A DNA stretch of 64,000 bases from Bacteroidota bacterium (GTDB lineage Bacteria > Bacteroidota > Bacteroidia > Chitinophagales > Chitinophagaceae), in NCBI GenBank assembly GCA_028876495.1, contig JAGWRO010000024.1, positions 1 through 64,000 of the forward strand, written 5' to 3'. This document shows positions 48,550-58,873 of this stretch, one piece after another. Made by a program: the position numbers and the translations under genes. The notes under the pieces were generated by a model. The model did not search any database and was not told the origin of the DNA. It worked only from the letters and a program-made list of their open reading frames with translations. Position 1 is the stretch's first letter, and each line of letters starts with the position of its first letter.

Positions 48550-49398
48550 TTAATTACAGCAATCAGGGCCACAGCAAGCTACTTTTTCTTCTACAGGCTT
48601 TTCAGCATAAACCGTTATACTGCGTATACCCGTTCCCGATAGTTTAAAAGATTCAATTTGTTCTTTTGATAAATAATTGCTCAGGATATCGTCCGGTACA
48701 ATGATTGGTTTATCTTTTTGAATCGTAATATTTGTAAAACCGTTAGTCCCGATCAATTCAAGATACACTTGTTTTTGAATGGCTCCTGACACACAGCCTG
48801 CATACATTTCTGCAGCTTCCTTAATTTGTTTAGGCAATTCACCTTCTAATACAATATCGGAAATGCTAAAGTGCCCTCCAGGTTTTAGAACACGAAAAAT
48901 TTCTTTAATAACGCCATCTTTATTGGGAACTAAATTGAGCACACAATTACTAACCACTACGTCTGCAACATTTGAAGTGAGCGGCATCTTTTCGATATCT
49001 CCCTGCCTGAACTCTACATTATTAAATCCCCGTACTTCATTATTTTGTCTTGCTCTTTCAATCATGGCCGGCGTAAAATCTATACCGATAACTTTACCTG
49101 TTTCACCGGTTTCATGCCTTGCTATGAAAGCATCGTTTCCTGCGCCACTGCCTAAGTCAATCACTACATCCCCTTTTTTAATTTTAGCAAATTGAGTTGG
49201 TAGCCCGCAGCCCAAACCCAAATCAGCATCAGCATTATAACCTTCTAAAGAGGTATAATCATCTGCCATTAAATTATACACTTCTGTGCTGCAACCACCT
49301 GCACCGCAACAGGAAGACTGATTGGTTTCTTTATCCTGTAACGCTATTTCTGAATACTTCTCCTGTACCAATTTTTTTACCTTATCCTGAATTTCCAT
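48550..49398 (-). CDS. arsM: Arsenite methyltransferase
   Basis: GLGCGLPTQFAKIKKGDVVIDLGSGAGNDAF, C-terminal CCGPDCCN. Confidence 0.95.
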   Translation of the reverse strand: MEIQDKVKKLVQEKYSEIALQDKETNQSSCCGAGGCSTEVYNLMADDYTSLEGYNADADLGLGCGLPTQFAKIKKGDVVIDLGSGAGNDAFIARHETGETGKVIGIDFTPAMIERARQNNEVRGFNNVEFRQGDIEKMPLTSNVADVVVSNCVLNLVPNKDGVIKEIFRVLKPGGHFSISDIVLEGELPKQIKEAAEMYAGCVSGAIQKQVYLELIGTNGFTNITIQKDKPIIVPDDILSNYLSKEQIESFKLSGTGIRSITVYAEKPVEEKVACCGPDCCN

Positions 49399-49416
49399 TA
49401 TGCTATATTTTAATTT

Positions 49417-49434
49417 TATCGAAATATTGCGATA
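49417..49434. promoter_or_regulatory. ArsR operator-like palindrome TATCGAAATATTGCGATA
   Basis: Inverted repeat between arsR and arsM; related to 49789-49805. Confidence 0.65.
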
Positions 49435-49452
49435 ATAAATTTTAAAAAAAAG

Positions 49453-49782
49453 TTAGCAGCATTTGATGCCATCCTTAAATGTTTCAAACATTTGATTTAA
49501 AGCAGCCTGAGCAGCTTTCCATTGTTTTACGTCAATGCAGTAACAAACTTTTGCACCTTCAATTTCCCCGGTTATTAATCCTGCTTCTTTCAATTCTTTT
49601 AAATGTTGTGAAACGGTACTTTGAGAAAGAGGTAATTCATCTACTATATCTCCGCAAACACATGTTTGCCGCTTAGCTAATAAATTTAATATAGCAATTC
49701 TTGCCGGATGGCCCAAAGCCTTTGCAATATCTGCAAGCTTGTTTTCCTTTACACTGAATTGATATGATTTTGTAGCACCCAT
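49453..49782 (-). CDS. arsR: ArsR-family repressor
   Basis: [32 protein letters not shown]. Confidence 0.95.
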   Translation of the reverse strand: MGATKSYQFSVKENKLADIAKALGHPARIAILNLLAKRQTCVCGDIVDELPLSQSTVSQHLKELKEAGLITGEIEGAKVCYCIDVKQWKAAQAALNQMFETFKDGIKCC

Positions 49783-49788
49783 TATAAA

Positions 49789-49805
49789 CGCAATATTACG
49801 ATAGG
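49789..49805. promoter_or_regulatory. ArsR operator-like site CGCAATATTACGATAGG
   Basis: Immediately upstream of the arsR start; shares CGnAATATTnCGATA with 49417-49434. Confidence 0.6.
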
Positions 49806-50004
49806 TTTTTGATTTTGCAAAATTTTTTGTGGGGAATTAATGGTCTCTTTTCGAAAGAATACCTTCGAAATTTGCAACGCTTTCTCTTGGAATTTTACTG
49901 GCAAACGTGTAGGTAAATATGATGCCTGACATCGTTTTATATTTAATTTTTAACCGCACGACAGGTTTACTATATTGCATAATCAAAATCTCCAAAAATT
50001 GATC

Positions 50005-51102
50005 ATGATTCGATACAATTTATTGCTGCTTTATATTTTTACCGTTTCATTTTGCAACGCCCAAAAAAAGAAATCAGTTAATATAAACGTGATCGCATAC
50101 TATGCCGGCAGACCAACCATGATCGATAGCTTCCAGGTGGAAAAACTCACGCATCTTATTTTCAGTTTTTGTCATTTAAAAGGCGACTCGCTTGCCGTAA
50201 TGAATGCGGTAGACAGTCAAACGATCAAAAATATGGTGGCGCTAAAAAAAAGAAACCCGGAATTGAAAGTAATGTTATCGCTTGGTGGATGGGGCGGATG
50301 CAAAACATGCTCTGCAATTTTTTCTACCAAAAAGGCAAGAAAAACATTTGCTGAAACGACAAAAGAATTAACGGATTATTTTGGCACTGACGGAATTGAC
50401 CTGGATTGGGAATATCCTGTGATAGCAGGTTTTCCCGGGCATCCTTATAGTCTTGACGATAAAGACAATTTTACAGCTTTGGTAAAACAGCTAAGAAAAA
50501 AGCTGGGTAAAAAGCACGAGATCAGTTTTGCGGCCGGTGGTTTTAGTGCTTATATTAATTCTTCGATTAATTGGAAAAAAGTAATGCCTTTGGTGAACCG
50601 CGTAAACCTTATGAGCTATGATCTCACCTCCGGGGATAGCAAGGTTTCAGGACATCATACCCCGTTGTATTCAACACCGGAAGAACCTGAGTCAGTTGAT
50701 GAAGGAGTAAAGGAACTTATTGCTGCGGGTGTTCATCCCAATAAAATCGCCATTGGTGCTGCTTTTTATGCAAGAATATTTGAAGTGTCCGATACTACCA
50801 ATCACGGACTGAATCAACCTGCAAGATTTTATCACGGATTATCTTACAAAAGTTTTTCAGATACACTAACAGAGGCAAATGGCTTTACACAATATTGGGA
50901 TCCGGTAGCCCAGGCGCCTTATGCTTTTAATACGGGCAGAAAATTATTTGCCACTTATGATGACTCTGTTTCCATAAAATTAAAAACAGAATATGCTGCA
51001 CGACATCACCTTAATGGAATTATGTTATGGCAACTTGTCGATGACCGTTTTGAAAATGGATTACTGAATGTAATTTATGAAGTGAATAAGAAAAGTGAAT
51101 AA
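50005..51102 (+). CDS. GH18 chitinase-like
   Basis: KVMLSLGGWGG, DGIDLDWEYP catalytic motif; start MIRYNLLLLY. Confidence 0.95.
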   Translation: MIRYNLLLLYIFTVSFCNAQKKKSVNINVIAYYAGRPTMIDSFQVEKLTHLIFSFCHLKGDSLAVMNAVDSQTIKNMVALKKRNPELKVMLSLGGWGGCKTCSAIFSTKKARKTFAETTKELTDYFGTDGIDLDWEYPVIAGFPGHPYSLDDKDNFTALVKQLRKKLGKKHEISFAAGGFSAYINSSINWKKVMPLVNRVNLMSYDLTSGDSKVSGHHTPLYSTPEEPESVDEGVKELIAAGVHPNKIAIGAAFYARIFEVSDTTNHGLNQPARFYHGLSYKSFSDTLTEANGFTQYWDPVAQAPYAFNTGRKLFATYDDSVSIKLKTEYAARHHLNGIMLWQLVDDRFENGLLNVIYEVNKKSE

Positions 51103-51162
51103 GCAATAAGGATATAACTTTTGTACTCATAAATCATAAGTACTTAATTATAGAGAAAGGGC

Positions 51163-51271
51163 GCATTTCAAATGGGCGCACGGACATGCTGCTTGTGGGC
51201 GGTGTGTTCCCACCGCCCACGGCGGCCTGCACCGGTTGATGTCTTCACCAACCGGCTACAATTTGAAATGC
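51163..51271. repeat. Palindromic intergenic element bounded by GCATTTCAAAT/ATTTGAAATGC
   Basis: Exact 11 bp terminal inverted repeats; internal GTGGGCGGTG/CACCGCCCAC and CCGGTTG/CAACCGG stems. Confidence 0.9.
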
Positions 51272-51349
51272 CTGGAGAAAGGCCAATAAAAGTTAATTCT
51301 GAATAGATGTATATTTACACCTGCATTTTCACTATAAATTTTATGGTCA

Positions 51350-53665
51350 TTGCTTCCATATAAATCTTTTATCTATAGGCTGTTTTTCTTTTTGTTGCTT
51401 TCCATATTCACCAATCACACTTTTGGACAGAATTATGTATTTGCGCAACTAACGGGTTCACCAATGAACACTTCCGGCTGGAATTTGCAGGGAGCAGCCA
51501 AAGTTACCAATGTTACCGGCACTGGAAATTCTGAGCTTCTTATATGCCCCGTTAACCAACCCAGCGGCGCTGCTTTTTTCAAACAACCTATCAATCTTTC
51601 GATGTGCAGTCGCTGGAAAGCTGAATTTGATTTTCGGATGTTTGATGGTGACGGCGCTGACGGGCTTGCCTTTTGTTTCCTTGATGTGCCGCCTTCCGGT
51701 TTTGTTACCGGGGCTGGATTGGGGATACCGGCAACGGCCAATGGTTTAAAAATTTGTTTTGACACCTGGAATAATTGCATTCCTTTCAATCCCAACACTG
51801 TTCACAATGATATGCCTAAAGTCGAGATCCGCTGGGGAAATGGTTACAATGAATGTAACAGCCAGCCTACAAGGAATAACGCTGATGGTAAAATATCCTT
51901 CATCCGCTCCACCAATTACAACCATGCAGAAATCATATACGATAATGGAAACATACAGGTGTTTGTAAACGATAGCCTAATGATCACCGGATACCAGCAA
52001 TTTAATTTTTACGGTTATCTTGGTTTCACAGCCAGCACCGGAGGATACAATGATAATCATTCTATAAAAAATGTAGTGGTGTATACTGAAATGCCACCTT
52101 CCTTTGCAGGCAATTCTACTGCAATGTGTCCCGGTGATACGATCAGTCTGGGAGGTGCTCCCAATTCCACTTATGCCTATTCATGGTTTCCCTCAAGTGG
52201 ATTAAGTGATACAACTTCATCAGCGCCATTATTGCATCTATCGAACGATTCCGCCAATTCACAGATTCATACCTACTATATAAAAACGGCTTTTGCCACC
52301 AACCCGGGTTGCGCTTCATTGGATAGTGTAGCAATAAGCGTCTATCCAAAACCAAAGATCAATTTTATCAATCCTGAAATTTGCCTGCATGATGCATTGG
52401 CACAATTTACCGACAGTAGTTACACGGGGGATAACAGCACCTTGCCTTTTATATATAGCTGGAATTTTGGGGACTCAAATGCACAACCCTACAATCCTAA
52501 CTCATCTTCATTGCAAAATCCTGCTCACCATTATTCTGCAGAAGGCAATTATATGGTAGACCTCAAAGTTACCAATAGCAAAGGCTGCACGGATAGTATC
52601 AGTAAAATATTTACCGTAAACGGAGCGGTTCCCAAATCAGTCTTTGATGTGAATACCCCGTATGCATTGTGTAGCAACAGAGCTGTACAGCTAACCAACC
52701 AGTCTTCAGTTGATTTTGGTACCATTACAAAAATTCAGTTGTTTTGGGGAGATTCTTCAGGCATTTCCTCAATAGATGAACAGCCTTATCCCGGCAAAAT
52801 ATACAATCATAATTATCCGCCGGCAATCACTTCGGCCGATTCTGCCTTTACCATTAAAATGGTTGCTTTCTCCGGAATTTCCTGCCAGGATGAAGTAAGT
52901 GAACAGATCAAAGTGCTTCGTGCACCTCAAATTCAATACACTCCTGTTGCTGCCGTTTGTGATAATTCTTCGCCATTTTCCATTACACCATATGCTGCCG
53001 TTCCGGATTTGCAGGGAAGCTTTTCTTATTCAGGAACAGGCGTTTCTTCTAATGGAATATTCAATCCCAAGCAAACGGGAGCAGGAAATGCAACCGTTTT
53101 TTATCAATTTATCGCCACTAATAATTGCATGGATTCCGGTTCTCAGCAGATAACCATTGTTCCTTCGCCCCGGGTGAATGCCGGTCCTGATGTATATTTA
53201 TTAAAAAATGAAACGGGCCAGATACAGGCAACCGCAACCGGCAATAATTTACAATACAGTTGGTACCCGGCAATTTACCTGAACGATGTGACCGTTCTTC
53301 AACCTTCAGTTACACCTCTCGATGATATTACTTACACGCTTACCGTTACCGGAACGGGTGGGTGCAAAGACAGTTCAACCGTGTCTGTAAAAATATTACC
53401 CGAACCACAAATACCTAATGCATTCACCCCCAATAATGACGGACTCAATGATACCTGGGGAATTCCTTATTTAAATTTATATGCCAAGTGTGATGTCAAG
53501 ATCTTTAACCGTTACGGCCAGTTAATCTTTCACTCTCAAGGGTATCAGCAGCCATGGGATGGAACTTTTAAAGGAGAGCCTATGCCTACGGGTGCTTACG
53601 TTTATATAATCGACACCAAAAGGCAAAAAAAATTATATACCGGAATTGTAACTTTGATTAGATAA
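51350..53665 (+). CDS. Secreted L-type-lectin-like and PKD protein with CHU_C/gliding C-terminal domain
   Basis: DFRMFDGDGADGLAFCFLD, YSWNFGD PKD, IPNAFTPNNDGLNDTWGIPYLNLY...VKIFNRYGQLIF; TTG start. Confidence 0.88.
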   Translation: MLPYKSFIYRLFFFLLLSIFTNHTFGQNYVFAQLTGSPMNTSGWNLQGAAKVTNVTGTGNSELLICPVNQPSGAAFFKQPINLSMCSRWKAEFDFRMFDGDGADGLAFCFLDVPPSGFVTGAGLGIPATANGLKICFDTWNNCIPFNPNTVHNDMPKVEIRWGNGYNECNSQPTRNNADGKISFIRSTNYNHAEIIYDNGNIQVFVNDSLMITGYQQFNFYGYLGFTASTGGYNDNHSIKNVVVYTEMPPSFAGNSTAMCPGDTISLGGAPNSTYAYSWFPSSGLSDTTSSAPLLHLSNDSANSQIHTYYIKTAFATNPGCASLDSVAISVYPKPKINFINPEICLHDALAQFTDSSYTGDNSTLPFIYSWNFGDSNAQPYNPNSSSLQNPAHHYSAEGNYMVDLKVTNSKGCTDSISKIFTVNGAVPKSVFDVNTPYALCSNRAVQLTNQSSVDFGTITKIQLFWGDSSGISSIDEQPYPGKIYNHNYPPAITSADSAFTIKMVAFSGISCQDEVSEQIKVLRAPQIQYTPVAAVCDNSSPFSITPYAAVPDLQGSFSYSGTGVSSNGIFNPKQTGAGNATVFYQFIATNNCMDSGSQQITIVPSPRVNAGPDVYLLKNETGQIQATATGNNLQYSWYPAIYLNDVTVLQPSVTPLDDITYTLTVTGTGGCKDSSTVSVKILPEPQIPNAFTPNNDGLNDTWGIPYLNLYAKCDVKIFNRYGQLIFHSQGYQQPWDGTFKGEPMPTGAYVYIIDTKRQKKLYTGIVTLIR

Positions 53666-53744
53666 AAAACAGAAATCGCCAATTTTTGTTGGTTTACTGC
53701 TAATAATATTTGGGTATTAATTACCTTTATCGCAAAAAACTGCC

Positions 53745-54044
53745 ATGAAATACTTCATCACCTTAATCATTTTCTTTTTTCTGCTTGCCGGTTGTAAACA
53801 AAAAGTGTTAACAGGAGTTGCCTTACAAAATAAACTGATAGAAACGATGCATAATTACCTGGATACAACTCTCGCTCCCGACGCTCATTTTACAGTTAAA
53901 GATGTTGCTTTCTATCCTGAAGCTGAACATCATCTTTATAACTGCCGTTTTCATGTACGTATGCAATATAAAAACAGCGATACTACCGGTATAGTGATAG
54001 CCTCTATAACCAACGATTTTAAAACAATAGTTCGTACCCAATAG
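53745..54044 (+). CDS. Small putative lipoprotein
   Basis: Lipobox LLAGC. Confidence 0.7.
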   Translation: MKYFITLIIFFFLLAGCKQKVLTGVALQNKLIETMHNYLDTTLAPDAHFTVKDVAFYPEAEHHLYNCRFHVRMQYKNSDTTGIVIASITNDFKTIVRTQ

Positions 54045-54309
54045 TATCTTTTGGTGAATTTGAAATCATAACCGTTCTATTACTTTTTTGCACAAAAAGT
54101 ATTTTCCTTAATAGAAGGCTGTACTTCTTTTACGCTGTTCAGCTGAATTACCCTATTCGCATTTTTATATAACTCTTAATAATTTGTTAACAACTGTATG
54201 CAGCGGAAACTTCTCAAAAATTGCCTTGGTTTTGTTAATAAAAACTTAATCGCTTTTAAAGTAATTTTTACTTTCTTTGCGGCCTAAAAACAAATTAAAA
54301 CAATAGTTT

Positions 54310-57300
54310 ATGAAATTAAAACGGATTCTACCATTACTATTTGTGGCGTTTTTGTTCCCTTTCATTATGAATGCACAGGTAACGACGAGTAGTATAGTTG
54401 GTACGGTAAAAAGTGAAGACGGCGCTCCGTTAGCAGGAGCTACCATTAAGGCTACTCATGTTCCATCAGGGACTGTGTATGCAACCACCGCCCAGGCTGA
54501 TGGACAGTTTACAATCCCTAACATGAGAGTAGGTGGCCCTTATAAGGTAGACGTAAGTTATGTGGGATATAAGGCAAAGGAATTCAACGATTTACAATTG
54601 GCCTTGGGTACTCCATTAAGCATTAATGCGGAATTGATATCTGAAGCCAAATCGCTGAGTGAAGTAGTGGTTGCCCTCAATCAGAACGCAGTAATGAGCC
54701 CAAAGCATGAGGGAGCGGTAACACAAATTTCACAGCAGCAACTGCAGGACCTGCCCACAATAAGCCGCAGCGTTGCCGATTTTACAAGGCTTACTCCCCA
54801 GGCGGTTACCTATAATAGCGGAAGCGATGGTAGCTCACTTGGAACTTCTTTCGGGGGCGCCAATAACCGTTATAACCAATTTACCATTGATGGCGCCAAC
54901 GCAACAGACGTATTTGGTCTGGCTGCTTCAGGAACCAACGGTGGACAAGCCGGAACCAATCCGATTCCATTAGACGCGATCGAGCAGGTTCAGGTGGTTC
55001 TCTCTCCGTATGATGTTACCGAAGGAGGTTTCACAGGAGGCGGTATTAACGCTGTTACCCGTTCAGGTACCAATAACTTCCATGGTTCTCTTTATTCTTA
55101 CTATCAAAATCAAAGCATGGTGGGTAAGAGTGTGACTACAGGAAACAAATTGGACAAGTTTACCGATAAGACATTAGGTTTCCGCCTTGGTGGCCCTATT
55201 GTAAAAAATAAATTATTTTTCTTTGTAAATGCAGAATTGTACAAGCGTTCACAACCGTTAGGTTATAATCCTGCAGAAACCGGTTCAGGTTCCCAATTCA
55301 ACATTGGCGCTCTGGACAGCATTTCCACCTTCCTGAAATCATCTTATGGTTATGATCCGGGAAGCTATACGAACTTTAATAAAGATCGTAAATCCAATTC
55401 GGTATTTGCCCGTATAGACTGGAACATCAGTGAAAAGAGCAAACTTACATTGCGTCACAGCTACGAAAAGAGCAATGATTATAACATCAGCCGCAGCGCA
55501 AAATCAATTACTTTTGGCAATGCCGGTTATCATTTCCAGGATGTTACCAATTCAAGCGTTCTGGAACTGAATACTAACATTTCCAGCCGCAGTTCTAATA
55601 TGCTGCGCATTACCTATAACCGGATCAGAGATAATCGTTTTAGCAGTCCTTTATTCCCTTCTATCACCATTAAAGCTGCCGGTGGCTTAACCTACAATAT
55701 TGGTGGTGAACAATATTCGTCAGCCAACCAGCTTAACCAGGACAACTTTACACTTACTGACAATTACAGTATTTATGCAGGCAAGCACACCTTCACGTTT
55801 GGAACAGACAACCAATTCTACAATACAACGAATGTATTCTTACGTGCCTTTTATGGTGCTTACCAGTATAGCAGCGTTAACGACTTTGTAACAGGTGCTA
55901 TACCGGATCAATATCATGTAAGCTATTCAAACGTTTCAGATCCGAATGCACCTGGAAAAATTCACTTCGCACAATTCGGTGTTTATGGACAGGATCAATA
56001 TGATGCATCTGAAAATTTCCATTTGACTTATGGCTTAAGAATTGACTTACCTGCTTATTTTAACAAGCCTTCTGCAAATTCAACTTTCAATTCTTCGCAG
56101 ATTGCAATTGATAATAATGTAGCTACCAATAAAGTTCCAAAAAGCGCTTTATTGCTTTCACCAAGAATAGGGTTTAACTATGATGTAAATGGCAAGCATC
56201 AAACACAGTTGCGTGGCGGAATTGGTCTATTTACCGGACGGATTCCTTTCGTTTGGATTTCTAACCAGTATTCCAATACAGGTGTAGAATCTATCAAGTT
56301 TGATGATTATTCGCCAACTGCTGCTGAAGTATTTAATTACGATCCAAAAGGTGCACATCTTGGCGCTTATATCCCAAGCAATCCAGCCAGTGCCCCTTCA
56401 GAAATCGACATCACCAGTCATAACTTTAAAGTACCGAGAACATTACGGGCTAACCTGGCTGTCGATCAGAAATTACCGTGGGGCTTAATAGGAACAATTG
56501 AAGGTGTCTTCACAAAAACACTGGATGACATCGCTTATCAAGATATCAATACCGCTGCTCCTGCTCAATCAATAAAAATTGGTAATTCAACCCGCCCTCA
56601 ATATAGCAGCACTCCAATCGATTCACGTTTTGGACGTGTTATAATGCTGAAGAATACCAACAAAGGATATTCTTATAACTTTACTGCCCAGGTTCAAAGG
56701 TCGTTCAAAAAAGGATTTACAGGAAGTATCGCTTATAATCTAGGCCACTCTTACTCTTTAAATGATGGTACTTCTTCCCAGGCAGTTTCAAACTGGCGCT
56801 ATGTTTATACCGTAAACGGTTTGAATGATCCAAGTCTTACTCGTTCCAACTATGATCCGGGATCAAGAGTGATCGCTTATGTAACAAAAGTGTTCAAGTA
56901 CGGTCCTCTTTATACTTCATTAGGGCTCGTGTATACAGGTCAATCAGGCCAAACGTTTAGCTATGCATATTATGGAGATGTAAACGGCGACGATCCAGGA
57001 AACAGCAACGACATCATGTATGTACCCGCTAGCCAGGCAGAAGCTCAATTGGTTTATCCTAATGACTGGGCAAATCTCGAAGCATTTATCAATTCCGACA
57101 GCTATCTTAAGGCTCATCAGGGACAGGTATTAGAAAGAAATGGTAACCGCACTCCATGGGAAAATCACTTCGACATTAAATTGGCCGAAGGATGGAATAT
57201 CTACAAGACTAACAAGTTAGAATTTACTGTAGATGTCTTTAATGTTGGTAATCTGCTGAACAAGAAATGGGGTCGTTCCTACTATGTTTCATACCAGGAA

Positions 57301-57468
57301 ACAGAACCAATTACATTGGCTAAAACCAGTCAATGGATCAGCCCAACTCAGCCAACCTTTACTTTTAATCCAAAATATGCTACCGATGTAAATACCGGTA
57401 AAGCATGGGGAATTTCAGATTTCACTTCCCGCTGGAATATGAAGATCGGTCTTAGATATACATTCTAA
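54310..57468 (+). CDS. TonB-dependent receptor, Oar-like with carboxypeptidase-regulatory N-domain
   Basis: SSIVGTVKSEDGAPLAGATIKATH, plug DLPTISRSVADFTRLTPQAV, C-terminal RYTF. Confidence 0.92.
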   Translation: MKLKRILPLLFVAFLFPFIMNAQVTTSSIVGTVKSEDGAPLAGATIKATHVPSGTVYATTAQADGQFTIPNMRVGGPYKVDVSYVGYKAKEFNDLQLALGTPLSINAELISEAKSLSEVVVALNQNAVMSPKHEGAVTQISQQQLQDLPTISRSVADFTRLTPQAVTYNSGSDGSSLGTSFGGANNRYNQFTIDGANATDVFGLAASGTNGGQAGTNPIPLDAIEQVQVVLSPYDVTEGGFTGGGINAVTRSGTNNFHGSLYSYYQNQSMVGKSVTTGNKLDKFTDKTLGFRLGGPIVKNKLFFFVNAELYKRSQPLGYNPAETGSGSQFNIGALDSISTFLKSSYGYDPGSYTNFNKDRKSNSVFARIDWNISEKSKLTLRHSYEKSNDYNISRSAKSITFGNAGYHFQDVTNSSVLELNTNISSRSSNMLRITYNRIRDNRFSSPLFPSITIKAAGGLTYNIGGEQYSSANQLNQDNFTLTDNYSIYAGKHTFTFGTDNQFYNTTNVFLRAFYGAYQYSSVNDFVTGAIPDQYHVSYSNVSDPNAPGKIHFAQFGVYGQDQYDASENFHLTYGLRIDLPAYFNKPSANSTFNSSQIAIDNNVATNKVPKSALLLSPRIGFNYDVNGKHQTQLRGGIGLFTGRIPFVWISNQYSNTGVESIKFDDYSPTAAEVFNYDPKGAHLGAYIPSNPASAPSEIDITSHNFKVPRTLRANLAVDQKLPWGLIGTIEGVFTKTLDDIAYQDINTAAPAQSIKIGNSTRPQYSSTPIDSRFGRVIMLKNTNKGYSYNFTAQVQRSFKKGFTGSIAYNLGHSYSLNDGTSSQAVSNWRYVYTVNGLNDPSLTRSNYDPGSRVIAYVTKVFKYGPLYTSLGLVYTGQSGQTFSYAYYGDVNGDDPGNSNDIMYVPASQAEAQLVYPNDWANLEAFINSDSYLKAHQGQVLERNGNRTPWENHFDIKLAEGWNIYKTNKLEFTVDVFNVGNLLNKKWGRSYYVSYQETEPITLAKTSQWISPTQPTFTFNPKYATDVNTGKAWGISDFTSRWNMKIGLRYTF

Positions 57469-57490
57469 TTCCAACATTTTAAAAAATATA

Positions 57491-57522
57491 AAAAACCGGG
57501 TCATTTACTGATCCGGTTTTTT
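57491..57522 (+). terminator. Intrinsic terminator of the Oar-like receptor gene
   Basis: AAAAACCGGgtcatttactgatCCGGTTTTTT. Confidence 0.85.
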
Positions 57523-57665
57523 ATATTCCATATTTCAATACTGATAAATTATTAGGTTTAGGTAGAATAAATGTAACCCTTTATAGAACTAAATTTAACA
57601 GGATATCATTTCCCAATAAATTACCACTTACTTTAGCAGGTGGCTACTATTTATCAGGATTGAAA

Positions 57666-57747
57666 GGCTTTAGCCAAAATTCTTTATAAGTCACTTTAGG
57701 CTAAAGCCGGATAATAATCCTTCTATTCACAGGGTTAAAACCCTGTG
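57666..57747. repeat. Double palindrome: GGCTTTAGCC-N23-GGCTAAAGCC and CACAGGGTT-AA-AACCCTGTG
   Basis: Perfect inverted repeats read directly. Confidence 0.9.
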
Positions 57748-57927
57748 CAATTAAATTAGAAAGCATGATTGCTACTATTCTACCTAATCCTATTAAATAT
57801 AGTTAGCAGAATCGTTCAGTTTTAAACAAAAAAGGAAATAGGAATCCCTTGAATTTGTTTGTTTACTGCTCTTTTACACTAATCTGATAACATAAAAACT
57901 AAAGGAGAAAAAGGGCAAAAGGAAATT

Positions 57928-58413
57928 CTAGGAAACAGCCTCTCTTTGCGGATATTGGTGTTGCAACAAAAGGGAATTAAGGAGGTTATCTGATTTTGTT
58001 TCATCACCTATAAGATCGTACAGACTTAATTTATCAAGAAGTTGGTCAACAGAAAACTGTACCATCTGCCACAAGGATCGAACAGAACAATCAACAGAAT
58101 TGGTACAAAGCTTTTTTGCACCGGAAAAATCGTTGCAAAACGCTTTGGTAAATAAAGAACCACCCAATGTTTTCAATACATCGTTTACATTGATTTCTGT
58201 AGCAGGTTTTGCCAGAATATACCCACCTACGTTTCCGGGAGTACTATTGATAAAACCTGCCTTGCGAAGGATTCGTGTAAGTTTGGCAACATAAGCAGGC
58301 GATAAACCTTCAGCAACGCTCAAAGCCTGTATGCTCATGCTTTCATCGTCATGGCATCTCGCAATACGCAGTAATATCCGCAAACCGTATTCTTCCTGTG
58401 ATGTGATTTTCAT
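57928..58413 (-). CDS. Rrf2-family regulator
   Basis: MKITSQEEYGLRILLRIAR, LSPAYVAKLTRILRKAGFINSTPGNVGGYILAKPATEI. Confidence 0.93.
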   Translation of the reverse strand: MKITSQEEYGLRILLRIARCHDDESMSIQALSVAEGLSPAYVAKLTRILRKAGFINSTPGNVGGYILAKPATEINVNDVLKTLGGSLFTKAFCNDFSGAKKLCTNSVDCSVRSLWQMVQFSVDQLLDKLSLYDLIGDETKSDNLLNSLLLQHQYPQREAVS

Positions 58414-58510
58414 GATGATTATTTTTTAAACAATAATGGTGTATTACACGAATTTATTTTTATTCTTTTTCGTATAACCATCAACGTGATATAACTAAGA
58501 ACTATAAACT

Positions 58511-58559
58511 ATAAACTCTAAACTTTGAACTATAAACTCTAAACTTTGAACTATAAACT
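58511..58559. repeat. 21 bp tandem repeat (ataaactctaaactttgaact x2 plus partial)
   Basis: Read directly; abuts the stop of the SufT-like gene. Confidence 0.95.
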
Positions 58560-58869
58560 ACATAAATCCCAATTCCAACATCGCCACTTCACTCATCATA
58601 CTTCTGTCCCACGGCGGATCCCAAACAACTGAAACGTGTACATCATTCACTCCTTCGATTGTTCTTATTTTATCTTCAACCTCTACAGGAATCTCCTGTG
58701 CAGAAGGGCAACTTGGCGCGGTCAGCGTCATTACAATCTGAACATTATTGATCGGTAAAATATCCACTTCATAAATCAAACCCAGTTCATAAATATCTAC
58801 AGGAATTTCAGGATCATAAATTTCATGCAAAGCGGCAATTACTTTTTCTTTTAATTCTTCTGCTTCCAT
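58558..58869 (-). CDS. sufT: SufT-like DUF59 Fe-S assembly protein
   Basis: ALHEIYDPEIPVDIYELGLIYEVDI, TAPSCPSAQEIP. Confidence 0.92.
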   Translation of the reverse strand: MEAEELKEKVIAALHEIYDPEIPVDIYELGLIYEVDILPINNVQIVMTLTAPSCPSAQEIPVEVEDKIRTIEGVNDVHVSVVWDPPWDRSMMSEVAMLELGFM

Positions 58870-58873
58870 TGTT

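Noticed and set aside
3244-57867. Interpreting the TTTACT motif as the housekeeping promoter
   Set aside because: Distance to TAnnTTTG-type boxes varies widely (about 8 to 42 bp), and several copies precede no gene
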